DNA of 64,000 nt from Rubrobacter xylanophilus (GCF_007164525.1 NZ_AP019791.1:2958876-3022875), one strand, 5' to 3'; positions 51,977 through 60,871 are shown, counted from the first letter of the stretch. Numbers and translations are program-made. The notes: generated from the sequence alone by a model not told the origin.

Positions 51977-53007
51977 CGCGTCCGCTCCGCCGCCCGGGAG
52001 CCGGCCAGGCGCTCCACCGCCCGGACGACCTCCTCTTCCGCCACGCCTCCGATGCAGGGATGGCCCTCGACCGGGCACGCCCGCGCCCGGCAGCCCGCAC
52101 AGGGTACCTCCCTGTGGAGCAGAAGGTGGGGGACTCGCCAGGGGCGCCAGCGGACGGCCGGCACTGTTGGGGCGAAGAGGGAGACCACCGGGGTGCCGAC
52201 GGCGGCGGAGAGGTGGGCGGGGCCGGTGTTGCCGGTGACCGTGACCTCGGCCCGGGCCAGAACCTCCGCGAGGGCGGTGAGGTCCGTCTTCCCGCCCAGG
52301 TCCACGACCGCCGGGTTCGGCGGGCCCGCCACCCTGGAGGTGAGCGTCCGCTCCGAGGGCCCCCCGGTGACCACCACTCGCCAGCCCTCCTGCACCAGGG
52401 TCCGCACCAGCCCGGCGTACCGCTTCGGATCCCAGGCCCGGGCCGGGACCGAGGCGCCGGGGTGCACGGCGACGTAGGGCCGCCGGGGAAGCTCCTGCGG
52501 GAGGGTGGAGGTTCTGCGGACTTCGAGCCTTCCCGCGTCGCCGGGCGGGAGCTCGTAGCCGGCGGCGCGCGCGAGGCTCAGCGAGCGATCGACCTCGTGG
52601 ATGTCGTCGGGGGGGCGGTGCCGGACGTTCAGCAGGGAACCGGGATAGTCCACGCTGTTGGCCGCGATGAACGGCACCCCGGCCATCTTCAGCAGCAGCG
52701 CGAGCGGTAGCGGGCTCTGGTGGAAGGAGGTGAGGATGAGGGCCCGGTCCACCCCCAGCGCCGCGACGCGCTCCACGAGACCGAGGGTCTCGTCCTTGTC
52801 GAGGGGGGCGGGTTCGAAGGCGACCCAGGGGGCGTCGTAGACGACGATCTCGTCGATCCCGGGCAGCATCCGTGCCGCCTCCTCGCCCCTCGGGCCGCAC
52901 AGCATGGTGACCCGCCTCGAGCCGGCGGCGACGGCCCGCACGGCGGGACCGGCGAGCAGAACGTCCCCGGCGTTGTCCAGCCGGGCGACCAGGGTGTGCG
53001 GCCTCAT
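51973..53007 (-). CDS. GT9-family glycosyltransferase (heptosyltransferase-like)
   Basis: A 344-residue enzyme related to WaaC/WaaF. VARLDNAGDVLLAGPAVRAVA (acceptor loop), VAVHPGASVPARAWDPKRYAGLV, VVVTGGPSERTLTSRVAG, and TVTGNTGPAHLSAAVGTPVVSLFAPT are GT9 motifs. A Cys-rich C-terminal segment (PCAGCRARACPVEGHPCIGG) is as in many GT9 proteins. ATG at 53007 overlaps the upstream fusion gene stop (ATGA). Second GT9 of the operon. Confidence 0.92.
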   Translation of the reverse strand: MRPHTLVARLDNAGDVLLAGPAVRAVAAGSRRVTMLCGPRGEEAARMLPGIDEIVVYDAPWVAFEPAPLDKDETLGLVERVAALGVDRALILTSFHQSPLPLALLLKMAGVPFIAANSVDYPGSLLNVRHRPPDDIHEVDRSLSLARAAGYELPPGDAGRLEVRRTSTLPQELPRRPYVAVHPGASVPARAWDPKRYAGLVRTLVQEGWRVVVTGGPSERTLTSRVAGPPNPAVVDLGGKTDLTALAEVLARAEVTVTGNTGPAHLSAAVGTPVVSLFAPTVPAVRWRPWRVPHLLLHREVPCAGCRARACPVEGHPCIGGVAEEEVVRAVERLAGSRAAERTR

Positions 53008-54488
53008 CCGCCGCCTCCCAGGACGAGATCCACGGCGGATTCCAGATCCGGGACGACCTCGGGGACGGCCGCCACCTCCTCCGGCCGGGTGGCGGGGGTG
53101 GGGACGAGGATGGCCCGGGCCCCGGCGGCCCGGGCGGCCTCGACGTCCGCGCCGATGTCGCCGACCACGACGCAACGGCGAGGGTCGGCGCCGAGGCGTG
53201 CCGCCGCCCGCAGCACGAGCCCCGGGGCGGGCTTGCGGCAGCCGCAGCCGTCCTCGGGGCCGTGGGGACAGATCTCCCACACCCCGAAGGGACCGAGGAG
53301 CTCCTCGACCCGGCGGTTCACGGCCGCCACCTGCCGCGGGGTGAGTAGGCCCCGGGCGAGGCCGCTCTGGTTGGAGACCACGCCCACGGCCACCCCGGCG
53401 GCCCGGAGCCGGTCCAGCGCCCGCCGGGCTCCGGGTACGGGAACCACCCTCTCGGGGTCGCCGTTGTACGGGACGTCGAGCACCAGCGTCCCGTCCCGGT
53501 CGAAGAGGACGGCCTCCGGTCTGCCGGGAACCGGGCGCGCCCCGCGGGCGCGCAACAGCCCGAGGATCCAGAAGGCCGAGGCCGCCGGAGGGATGAGGGC
53601 GCTCGTCAGGAGCATGGACGAGACCTCCGGGAGGGTGCGGGGACCCGGGAGGATGCGGGATGCGGCGAACTCCGCGGTCCCGAGCAGCCAGATCGCCGCC
53701 CCGAGCGCAGCCGGAGTGCGGTGACCGGCGGCCAGGGCGGCGAGTGCGGCGGCCCCGGCCGTGGTGACGAGCAGGTGCCGCGGCCTGCAGCCGGTGGGGA
53801 CGCCGGCTTCCCGGCGCCAGCCGCGCCCGTACAGGCGGAGCATCAGGGCGTCGTCGGCGTTGCCGGCCTGCCGCCGGACGCTCTCCAGAGGCCCGGCCGG
53901 ACGCGCGGGGTGCAGCACCGTCCTCTCACCCCCCACGATGCGCAGCCCGGAGCGCACGGCCCGCAGCCCGAGCTCCACGTCCTCGCGGTAGGCGCGGGGG
54001 AAGCGCTCGTCGAAGCCGCCGAGGCGCTCCAGTGCCGACCGCCGGTAGGCGATGTTGGCGGTTATCCAGCGGGCCGTCTCGAGCCCCTTGACGCCCCTCT
54101 CGGCGTCCGTGGGCCTCCTTCCGGCCGGGAGGGGGACCCGGAGCTGCCCCTGGCTGGCGGCGACGTCGCTCCCGAGGCCCGAGAGATCCCGCAGGAGGTC
54201 GCGGGTCCAGGTGGGGGTGGGGACCACGTCGTCGTCCAGAAAGGCCACCCACTCGGCCCGGGAGGCCCGCCAGCCGGCGTTGCGGGCCGCGGCGGGGCCC
54301 CGGGCGGGTCCGCGCAGGACCTCCACCCTGCCGGCGAGCCCGGGGAGCGGGGGGCCGGTGGGTTCTCTGCGGTCGTCCACCACGATCAGCCGGCCCGGCG
54401 GCGGCTGGTGGGAGAGGGCCTCCAGCAGGGTGCGGAGCGAGGGGCGTCCGGCGGTGGGGATCACCACGTCGACCGAGGGGAGGCTCAT
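53004..54488 (-). CDS. fusion of GT2 glycosyltransferase and GmhB-type heptose-1,7-bisphosphatase
   Basis: A 494-residue fusion. Residues ~5-230 are a GT-A family 2 enzyme (VDVVIPTAGRPSLRTLLEAL, VAFLDDDVVPTPTW with the metal DxD, RWITANIAYRRSAL). Hydrophobic segments lie at ~235-320. The C-terminal HAD domain (from ~335) has AVLFDRDGTLV (nucleophile Asp), VVSNQSGLARGLL, and the zinc-knuckle signature ICPHGPEDGCGCRKPAPGLV, diagnostic of D-glycero-D-manno-heptose-1,7-bisphosphate phosphatase. ATG at 54488 overlaps the carbamoyltransferase stop. It supplies the missing middle step between GmhA and the nucleotidyltransferase of HldE. The fusion itself is unusual. Confidence 0.85.
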   Translation of the reverse strand: MSLPSVDVVIPTAGRPSLRTLLEALSHQPPPGRLIVVDDRREPTGPPLPGLAGRVEVLRGPARGPAAARNAGWRASRAEWVAFLDDDVVPTPTWTRDLLRDLSGLGSDVAASQGQLRVPLPAGRRPTDAERGVKGLETARWITANIAYRRSALERLGGFDERFPRAYREDVELGLRAVRSGLRIVGGERTVLHPARPAGPLESVRRQAGNADDALMLRLYGRGWRREAGVPTGCRPRHLLVTTAGAAALAALAAGHRTPAALGAAIWLLGTAEFAASRILPGPRTLPEVSSMLLTSALIPPAASAFWILGLLRARGARPVPGRPEAVLFDRDGTLVLDVPYNGDPERVVPVPGARRALDRLRAAGVAVGVVSNQSGLARGLLTPRQVAAVNRRVEELLGPFGVWEICPHGPEDGCGCRKPAPGLVLRAAARLGADPRRCVVVGDIGADVEAARAAGARAILVPTPATRPEEVAAVPEVVPDLESAVDLVLGGGG

Positions 54489-56140
54489 GCGGGGTTGCGT
54501 CCGCCCGCCAGGGCCGCCCGGCGGAGCAGGAAGGGGCCCAGCGCCAGGGCGTCCACGGGGGCCGATCCGAAGCACTCCAGGGCGTCGCGCGGGCTGTCCA
54601 CCATGGGACGCCCGGCGGTGTTGAGGCTCGTGTTGACCACGACCGGCAGGCCCGTGCGCCGCTCGAAGCTTTTGAGCAGCCGGGCGACGAGGGGCTCCCG
54701 GTCGGGGTCTACGGTCTGGATCCTGGCGGTCCCGTCCACGTGCACGACGGCCGGGATGCGCCGCGCCCAGTCCTTGCGCACCCGGTGGGTGAAGAGCATG
54801 TACGGGCTCGGCAGGGGGCCATCGTCGAAGATCTCCCCCGCCCGCTCCAGCAGGACCATGGGGGCGACGGGCCTGAACTGCTCGCGCCCCTTTATGTCGT
54901 TGAGGCGCTCCAGGTTGGCCCTGCGGCCGGGATGGGCGAGCAGGCTGCGGTGGCCGAGCGCCCGGGGACCCCACTCACTGCGGCCCTGGAACCAGGCGAC
55001 GATCCCGTCGGCCGCCAGCACCGCGGCCGCCGCCTCGGCGATGTCCTGAGGCCGCTCGTAGGGGAGGCGGGCCCGTCGGAGCGTCTCCTCGAGCTCTTCG
55101 TCCGTCCAGCCGCGCCCGAGGTCCACCCCCGGCATGGGCCTCACCCTCTCCCCCAGCTCCCGCCCCACGTGCATCGCCGCCCCAAGGGCGGTCCCGGCGT
55201 CCCCGGCCGCAGGCTGCACCCAGACCTCGTCGAAGGGGCCCTTTCGCCAGAGGCGGCTGTTGGCCACGCAGTTGAGCGCCACGCCCCCGGCGAGCGCGAG
55301 GCGGCGCTCACCGGTCCTCTCGTGCAGCCAGCAGGCCAGGTCCAGGATCACCTCCTCCAGCCGCCGCTGCACGCTGGCGGCGAGGTCGGCGTGCTCCCGG
55401 GCCCACTCTCCTCCGCTGCGGAGCGGGGGAGCGTAGCGGCCCCAGTCCACAGGGGCGGTCTCGAAGCCCCCTTCCGGGGTGGCCCGGATCTCCCGCCGCA
55501 GCTCCTCCAGGAACACCGGGCTCCCGTAGGAGGCGAGCGCCATGACCTTGTATTCGTCCGAGGAGCGCAGAAACCCCAGATGCTCCGTGAGGCTCTCGTA
55601 CATCAGACCCAGGGAGTGCGGCAGGGGCTGGAGGGTGAGAACCTCGAGGTGATCGCCGGCGTCCCGGCCGGCGAGGTAGGAGGCTCTCTCCCCCCGGCCG
55701 TCGAGCACCATCACCGCGCAGGAGTCGTACGGGGAAGCCAGGGTCGCCGAGGCGGCGTGGGCTACGTGGTGGGCCACGAAGCGCACCCGCCCCGGGTCCA
55801 GCCCCGGCAGCGCCGAACGCAGAAACAGCGGTGCCCGGCGGGCGTACAGGGTCCTCAAGCCCTCCCACTCTCCAGCGGTGATGTCCGGACCTGGTGCGGG
55901 GGCCAGGCCGGGATCGTAGGCGTAGACCACGGCGTCCAGCTCCTTTGGTGAGAGCCCGGCCGCCTCCAGGCACCAGGCCGCCGCCCTCTCCGGGAGCTCC
56001 CAAGCCGCGAACGGCACCGGCCGCTTGCCGTGCTTCCGGCGGGAGAAGCGCTCCTCCTCGGCCGCCGCCACCGTCTCTCCGTCCACCACGAGCGCCGCCG
56101 CGGGATCGTGGAAGACCGCGTTTATGCCCAACACTCTCAT
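54485..56140 (-). CDS. NodU/CmcH-family carbamoyltransferase
   Basis: A 551-residue carbamoyltransferase. The N-terminal Kae1-like domain shows LGINAVFHDPAAALV, FVAHHVAHAASATLASPY (metal His pair) and VLDGRGERASYL; the C-terminal domain has SEWGPRALGHRSLLAHP and NDIKGREQFRPVAPMVL. It moves a carbamoyl group from carbamoyl phosphate, through carbamoyl-AMP, to a hydroxyl of a sugar or antibiotic. ATG at 56140 is preferred as the conserved N-terminus begins there and gggagc lies upstream. First gene of the operon whose other products make a heptose glycan. Confidence 0.92.
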   Translation of the reverse strand: MRVLGINAVFHDPAAALVVDGETVAAAEEERFSRRKHGKRPVPFAAWELPERAAAWCLEAAGLSPKELDAVVYAYDPGLAPAPGPDITAGEWEGLRTLYARRAPLFLRSALPGLDPGRVRFVAHHVAHAASATLASPYDSCAVMVLDGRGERASYLAGRDAGDHLEVLTLQPLPHSLGLMYESLTEHLGFLRSSDEYKVMALASYGSPVFLEELRREIRATPEGGFETAPVDWGRYAPPLRSGGEWAREHADLAASVQRRLEEVILDLACWLHERTGERRLALAGGVALNCVANSRLWRKGPFDEVWVQPAAGDAGTALGAAMHVGRELGERVRPMPGVDLGRGWTDEELEETLRRARLPYERPQDIAEAAAAVLAADGIVAWFQGRSEWGPRALGHRSLLAHPGRRANLERLNDIKGREQFRPVAPMVLLERAGEIFDDGPLPSPYMLFTHRVRKDWARRIPAVVHVDGTARIQTVDPDREPLVARLLKSFERRTGLPVVVNTSLNTAGRPMVDSPRDALECFGSAPVDALALGPFLLRRAALAGGRNPA

Positions 56141-56370
56141 CCAGAAGCTCCCGTCCACCACGTCCGGCGGCGGGAGAACCCGCCGCTCTTCGCCTCCGGG
56201 GTCACTGCTCGATGATGGCATGGCGCCCAGATTTCAACCTTCGCCGATGGGTGTAAGTTGCATGCATACTTTGGACCAGGCGGCCCGCTCCACGGCTGCT
56301 GTGGTCTCCGACACTTCCCGCTGTGCCAACCATGCGATAAAATGCACCTTCTCCAGGACGAGGTGGGGAG

Positions 56371-56856
56371 ATGGAGCCGGAGCTCCAGGGGGAAGTCTTC
56401 CGCAGGCGGGGAAGGACGGGTGGTCTGAAGATGCAACGGGAAGCGAGGGATTGCAGGCCTTACTGGCTCCTCACCGGCTTCGACGAGAGCCGGATGCGGG
56501 TTATGACCCTGACCACCGGGGAGGGCGAGGTGCTTCTTCCGGTCTTCAGCTTCCGCGAGGAGGCCGAGCTCTTCCTGGTGCTCGGCGGAGCGGGTGAGGG
56601 CTGGCGAGTGAGGGAGACCCGGGGGGGCGAGCTGCTCTCACTCCTGAGCGGTCTGTGCCGCAACGTCAGCGGGGTGGCGCTGGATCCGTTCCCGGAGCTG
56701 GGGCGCGCGAGCCTGCTCTCGCTGGTCAGCGTGGGGCGGGAGAGGTTCATCCGGAGGCTCCTGCAGGGGGAGGATTCTCCGTCGGGGGGTGTTTTGCGGC
56801 CCGTCTCCGGGGGGAGTTTAGCGGCCGGGCGTTTCGCGGGCCCTTCTCAGGGGTAA
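56371..56856 (+). CDS. unknown soluble protein
   Basis: A 161-residue (or 141 if the ATG at 56431 is used) protein of unknown function. The core YWLLTGFDESRMRVMTLTTGEGEVLLPVFSFREEAELFLVLGG reads like a small alpha/beta domain; a Ser/Gly-rich basic tail follows. No membrane segment. The upstream start has no clear ribosome site. Hypothetical proteins of this form often accompany actinobacterial stress genes, but no family is claimed. Confidence 0.55.
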   Translation: MEPELQGEVFRRRGRTGGLKMQREARDCRPYWLLTGFDESRMRVMTLTTGEGEVLLPVFSFREEAELFLVLGGAGEGWRVRETRGGELLSLLSGLCRNVSGVALDPFPELGRASLLSLVSVGRERFIRRLLQGEDSPSGGVLRPVSGGSLAAGRFAGPSQG

Positions 56857-56866
56857 GAGGCTGCGC

Positions 56867-57919
56867 ATGCGGGTGGCCGTCGTGGGAGCAACGGGGAACG
56901 TGGGGACCAGCGTGCTCGGGTCTCTGGCCGGGGAGGAGCGGGTGCGGTCGGTGCTCGGGATCGCGCGGCGGATCCCCAACCTCGAGCTGCCCAAGGTGGA
57001 GTGGGAGGCCGCGGACGTCGCCCGAGACGACCTGACGGACCGCTTCTCCGGGGCGGACGCGGTGGTGCTGCTCTCCTGGCTCATCCAGCCCTCCCGCGAC
57101 CTCAACAAGCTCTGGATGGTGAACGTGGAGGGGACCATGCGGGCGGCCCGGGCGGCCGTCCGGGCCGGGGTGGAGGTGATCCTGTATGCCTCCTCCGTGG
57201 GGACCTACTCGCCCGGTCCGAAGGACCGGAGGGTGGACGAGCGCTGGCCGACCGGCGGGGTTGCGGGCTCCTACTACGCCCGGCAGAAGGCCGAGGTGGA
57301 GCGCAGGCTGGACCGGTTCGAGGCCGAGAACCCGCGGGTGCGGGTGGTGAGGATGCGGCCGGGGCTGGTGTTCAAGCGGGAGGCCTCGCAGGGGATCCGG
57401 CGGCTCTTCGGCGGGCCGCTGTTCTCCGGTTCCCTGGCGCGGACCGCTCTCATGAAGGCCATCCCCGACGTTCCCGGGTTGCGGGGGCAGGTGGTCCACT
57501 CCCACGACGTGGGGGAGGCCTTCCGGCTGGCTCTCGTGCGGGAGGTGCGCGGGGCCTTCAACCTCGCCGCAGAGCCCCCGCTGGACGCCGCCGGGCTGGC
57601 CCGGGCGTTCGGCGCCCGGACTCTCCGGGTCCCGGCCCGTCCGCTGCGGGCTCTGATGGACGTCTCCTGGAGGATGCGCCTCCATCCCGTCTCCCCGGGA
57701 TGGCTGGACCTCGCGCTCGGGGTTCCCGTCATGGACACCGGGCGGGCCCGCCGGGAGCTCGGCTGGGAGCCGCGACACGACGCATTCGAGACGGTGGATG
57801 AGCTGCTGGAGGGCCTCAGGAGCGGGGCCGACCTCGACACCCCGCCCCTGAGCCGGGCCACCGGCGGACGCTGGAGGGTGCGGGAGCTGCTCACCGGCGT
57901 GGGAGGGAGGGAACCGTGA
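56867..57919 (+). CDS. NAD-dependent epimerase/dehydratase (extended SDR)
   Basis: A 350-residue extended SDR. VAVVGATGNVGTSVLG is the cofactor loop, YASSVGTYSPGPKD with SSVGTYS and YYARQKAEVERRL carry the catalytic Ser and Tyr-x3-Lys. ATG at 56867. The C-terminal half is a substrate domain (LAAEPPLDAAGLARAFG, MRLHPVSPGWLDLALG). TGA overlaps the GTG of the alcohol dehydrogenase (GTGA), so the two are translated together. Substrate unknown. Confidence 0.85.
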   Translation: MRVAVVGATGNVGTSVLGSLAGEERVRSVLGIARRIPNLELPKVEWEAADVARDDLTDRFSGADAVVLLSWLIQPSRDLNKLWMVNVEGTMRAARAAVRAGVEVILYASSVGTYSPGPKDRRVDERWPTGGVAGSYYARQKAEVERRLDRFEAENPRVRVVRMRPGLVFKREASQGIRRLFGGPLFSGSLARTALMKAIPDVPGLRGQVVHSHDVGEAFRLALVREVRGAFNLAAEPPLDAAGLARAFGARTLRVPARPLRALMDVSWRMRLHPVSPGWLDLALGVPVMDTGRARRELGWEPRHDAFETVDELLEGLRSGADLDTPPLSRATGGRWRVRELLTGVGGREP

Positions 57920-59085
57920 GGGCCGTCGTGTGGCACGGCAAGGAGGACGTCCGGGTGGAGAGCGTCCCGGATCCGGAGCTCCGGGAGCCCACCGACGCCA
58001 TCGTCCGGATAACCTCGACGGCGATCTGCGGCTCGGACCTCCACCTCTACAGCAAGCTCACCCCCATCATGCGCGAGGGTGACATCCTCGGCCACGAGCC
58101 GATGGGGATCGTCGAGGAGGTCGGGAGCGCGGTGGAGCACATAAGGCCCGGCGACCGGGTCGTGATCCCCTTTAACATCTCCTGCGGAAGCTGCTACTTC
58201 TGCAACATGCAGCTCTACTCCCAGTGCGAGCGGACCCGGGACCGGGGCCGTCTCGCGGAGGCCGCGAGCCTTCTGGGGCGGGGCAAGGGGGCGAGCCTCT
58301 TCGGCTACACCCACGTCTACGGGGCCGTTCCCGGCGGGCAGGCGGAGTACCTGCGGGTTCCGCAGGCCCACTTCGGACCGGTGAAGGTACCCGAGGGGCC
58401 GCCGGACGAGCGCTTTCTCTACCTCTCCGACGTGTTGCCCACGGCGTGGCAGGCGGTTGCGTATGCCGACGTACCGGAGGGCGGCACGCTCGCGGTTTGG
58501 GGGCTCGGGCCGATAGGACAGATGTGCTGCAGGATCGCGCTGCACAGGGGTGTGGGGCGGGTGATCGGGGTGGACGGCGTCCCGGAGCGCCTGGATCTGG
58601 CGGCGCGCTACGGGGTGGAGACGCTGGACCACACGGCGGTGGACGATGCGGGGCTCGCCGTGGTGGAGATGACCGGGGGGCGCGGCGTCGACGCCGCCAT
58701 AGACGCCGTCGGGATGGAGGCCTCCGGCTCGCTCGTCGACTCGGCGCTGCAGGCGACCAGGGTGCAGGTGGACAAGGCCCGCGCGCTCAGGGAGTGCGCC
58801 GCCTCCGTCCGGCGCGGGGGGACGCTCTCCACCGTCGGGGTGTACGCCGGGCCGATCCACATGTTCCCGCTCGGCGACCTCTTCGACATGCAGGTCCAGA
58901 TCCGCATGGGACAGGCCAACGTCCGCCGGTGGACCGGCGAGATCCTACCTCTCCTCACCGATGGGGACCCGCTCGGGGTGGAAGACCTCGCCACCCACCG
59001 GATGCCGCTGGAGGAGGCCCCGCGGGCCTACGAGCTCTTCCAGAAGAAGCGGGACGGCTGCATAAAGTGCGTCCTCAGACCCTGA
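57916..59085 (+). CDS. zinc-dependent alcohol dehydrogenase-like protein
   Basis: A 389-residue MDR enzyme. Catalytic zinc ligands: Cys in ICGSDLHLY and the GHEPMGIVEEVG His-Glu; structural zinc: CGSCYFCNMQLYSQC. LAVWGLGPIGQMCCRIAL is the nucleotide loop. The overall form resembles glutathione-independent formaldehyde dehydrogenase-type or threonine-dehydrogenase-type members. GTG at 57916. Substrate not fixed; coupling to the SDR suggests a two-step redox conversion. Confidence 0.9.
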   Translation: MRAVVWHGKEDVRVESVPDPELREPTDAIVRITSTAICGSDLHLYSKLTPIMREGDILGHEPMGIVEEVGSAVEHIRPGDRVVIPFNISCGSCYFCNMQLYSQCERTRDRGRLAEAASLLGRGKGASLFGYTHVYGAVPGGQAEYLRVPQAHFGPVKVPEGPPDERFLYLSDVLPTAWQAVAYADVPEGGTLAVWGLGPIGQMCCRIALHRGVGRVIGVDGVPERLDLAARYGVETLDHTAVDDAGLAVVEMTGGRGVDAAIDAVGMEASGSLVDSALQATRVQVDKARALRECAASVRRGGTLSTVGVYAGPIHMFPLGDLFDMQVQIRMGQANVRRWTGEILPLLTDGDPLGVEDLATHRMPLEEAPRAYELFQKKRDGCIKCVLRP

Positions 59086-59176
59086 AGATGCATCCTCCAT
59101 GGCCCGTTTTGTGCAGTTTATGACCGGCCGGGCCCGGGAACCCCTCTCCTCTGCGAGTGGAGAGAGGAGGGTGGAG

Positions 59177-59560
59177 ATGAAGTACGAAGAGTTCATCGCG
59201 GAGGTCCGTCGCCGGGCGAGCCTCGGCTCGGACGGCGAGGCCGAGGCCGCCTCGCAGGCCACGCTCAGGACGCTCGCCGAGCGGCTCGCCGGTGGCGAGC
59301 CCCACGACCTGGCCTCCCAGCTCCCCCGGGAGCTGGCGGAGTACGCGCGCTACGAGGGCGAGCAAAAGAGCGACCCCTTCTCCCTGGAGGAGTTCTACCG
59401 GCGGGTAGCCGAGAGAGAGGGCGTCGGCGTGGCCGACGCTTCCCGGCACGCCCGGGTAGTGATGGAGGTGGTCCGCGAGGCGGTGACCGCGGGTGAGCTC
59501 GGCGACGTGCGCTCCCAGCTGCCCGCGGAGTACGGCCCGCTGTTCGGGGAGGGGGGATAG
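59177..59560 (+). CDS. DUF2267 protein
   Basis: A 127-residue protein of the DUF2267 family: MKYEEFIAEVRRRASLGSDG, ATLRTLAERLAGGEPHDLASQLP, EFYRRVAEREGVGVADASRHA and GELGDVRSQLPAEYGPLF give the two-repeat helical pattern of this family. Function unknown; relatives often sit with BON or CBS-domain stress proteins. ATG at 59177 after gaggagggtgg. It ends at TAG (59558) and the same frame continues open for another 90 codons. Confidence 0.87.
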   Translation: MKYEEFIAEVRRRASLGSDGEAEAASQATLRTLAERLAGGEPHDLASQLPRELAEYARYEGEQKSDPFSLEEFYRRVAEREGVGVADASRHARVVMEVVREAVTAGELGDVRSQLPAEYGPLFGEGG

Positions 59561-59563
59561 GCG

Positions 59564-59833
59564 CTGGAGGACCAGCAGGTACGGGCCGAGGGTACGCTGG
59601 CCGAGCGGGACGATGTGGGCTTCAGGCGGCGCTTCGGCACCGTCTACGCCCTGGTCGACGAGGGGAGCGGCGAGGTCTCCTACGCGCTGAAGAGCGGTGC
59701 CGAGGATCTCGGACGATACGTCGGGCAGCACGTCCGGCTCTCCGGGTACCTGGTGGAGGGGTTCCCGGCCGAACCCGGGGACGCCGGGTGCATCAGCGTC
59801 GTCCGAATCCTCGTGGCCTACCATCCGGAGTAG
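59564..59833 (+). CDS. small OB-like domain protein, unusual start
   Basis: Frame continues in the same phase after the TAG of the DUF2267 gene. It reads QQVRAEGTLAERDDVGFRRRFG... with SYALKSGAEDLGRYVGQHVRLSGYLVEGF, a beta-barrel-like pattern. No ATG, GTG or TTG lies between the TAG and the conserved part until GTG at 59615, which would remove VRAEGTLAERDD. CTG at 59564, three bases after the stop and after gagggggg, is the plausible start; readthrough of TAG is an alternative. Unknown function. Confidence 0.6.
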   Translation: MEDQQVRAEGTLAERDDVGFRRRFGTVYALVDEGSGEVSYALKSGAEDLGRYVGQHVRLSGYLVEGFPAEPGDAGCISVVRILVAYHPE

Positions 59834-59839
59834 AGTCCC

Positions 59840-60550
59840 GTGGGGGCCCTGCCGAACCTCATCGTCATCGGGGCGATGAAGTGCGGGACCACCGCCCTGC
59901 ACCGCTACCTCGGGATGCACCCCGAGGTCTTCATGTCCTCGCCGAAGGAGCTGAACTTCTTCTTCGGGCCCGAGGGGGCGTCGGGCGGCGGCTGGCACCG
60001 GGGCAACTGGCACCGGGGGGTGAGGTGGTACGCCTCCCGCTTCGATCCGGGAGCCCCCGTGCGGGGCGAGTCCTCGCCGGGCTACACCTCCCCCGACCAC
60101 CCCGAGGCGGCCGGGAGGATGGCCCGGCTGCTGCCGGGGGCGCGCCTGGTTTATCTGGTGAGGGACCCCGTGGAGCGCGCCGTCTCCCAGTACCTCCATC
60201 ACCGGGCCGAGGGGACCGAGCGACGCGGGATGCGCGAGGCCCTGCTCGACCCCGAGGGACACTATCTGAGGCGCAGCCGCTATCTCGTCCGTCTCTCGCC
60301 CTACCTCGAGAGGTTCCCCCGGCAGAACATCCTCATCCTCTCCCAGGAGGAGCTGCTGGAGCGGCGGAGGGAGGCGCTCGGGAGGGTCTTCCGGTTCGCC
60401 GGGGTGGACGACGCCTTCTGGACGCCGGAGTACGAGGTGCCCCCGTGCCGGCGGGCCGCGGTCCGCTGCGACCCCGGGCTGCGCGCGGAATTCCTCGCGG
60501 CGCTCGGGGAGGACCTCCCGCGGCGTTTCGCCGCCCGGCCCCGCGGGTAG
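59840..60550 (+). CDS. sulfotransferase (heparan-sulfate-type family)
   Basis: A 236-residue PAPS-dependent sulfotransferase. LIVIGAMKCGTTALHRYL (8-25) is the 5'-phosphosulfate loop, VYLVRDPVERAVSQYLHH the 3'-phosphate motif. GTG start at 59840 after the stop of the small OB-like protein (six bases), so it is in the same transcript. It belongs to the bacterial Stf-like group; acceptor unknown. Second sulfotransferase in the window. Confidence 0.87.
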   Translation: MGALPNLIVIGAMKCGTTALHRYLGMHPEVFMSSPKELNFFFGPEGASGGGWHRGNWHRGVRWYASRFDPGAPVRGESSPGYTSPDHPEAAGRMARLLPGARLVYLVRDPVERAVSQYLHHRAEGTERRGMREALLDPEGHYLRRSRYLVRLSPYLERFPRQNILILSQEELLERRREALGRVFRFAGVDDAFWTPEYEVPPCRRAAVRCDPGLRAEFLAALGEDLPRRFAARPRG

Positions 60551-60593
60551 AGAGAACCCCGGCGGCAGAGGCAGGCTTCGCGAAGGGAGGCCC

Positions 60594-60794
60594 ATGAGCC
60601 GCGAGAAGAGGCCCAAGCAGGCTCCGCAGAGGTTCAAGGAGGCGGCGGATCCCAAGCCGGACGTCGAACCACGCATCGGCGAGAAGGAGAAGGGGGATGA
60701 CTCCTCCCGCCTCGAGGGCTCCCGGGAGCCCTCGGAGAACGAGGAGCGCCGGCGGATCGTCCGGAAGCTGCGGGAGCAGGAGGATGGCTCCTAG
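60594..60794 (+). CDS. small charged, disordered protein
   Basis: A 66-residue Lys/Arg/Glu-rich protein with no hydrophobic core; a C-terminal helix ENEERRRIVRKLREQEDGS is visible. ATG at 60594 after gggagg. Function unknown; could be a regulator or stress peptide. Confidence 0.5.
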   Translation: MSREKRPKQAPQRFKEAADPKPDVEPRIGEKEKGDDSSRLEGSREPSENEERRRIVRKLREQEDGS

Positions 60795-60871
60795 CCTGTA
60801 GTGGCGTTCATGGCCCAGGGCGCCGGGTGTGCCCTAAAATTACCCAAAGGGTCGACCTCGGGAGGATCTTC

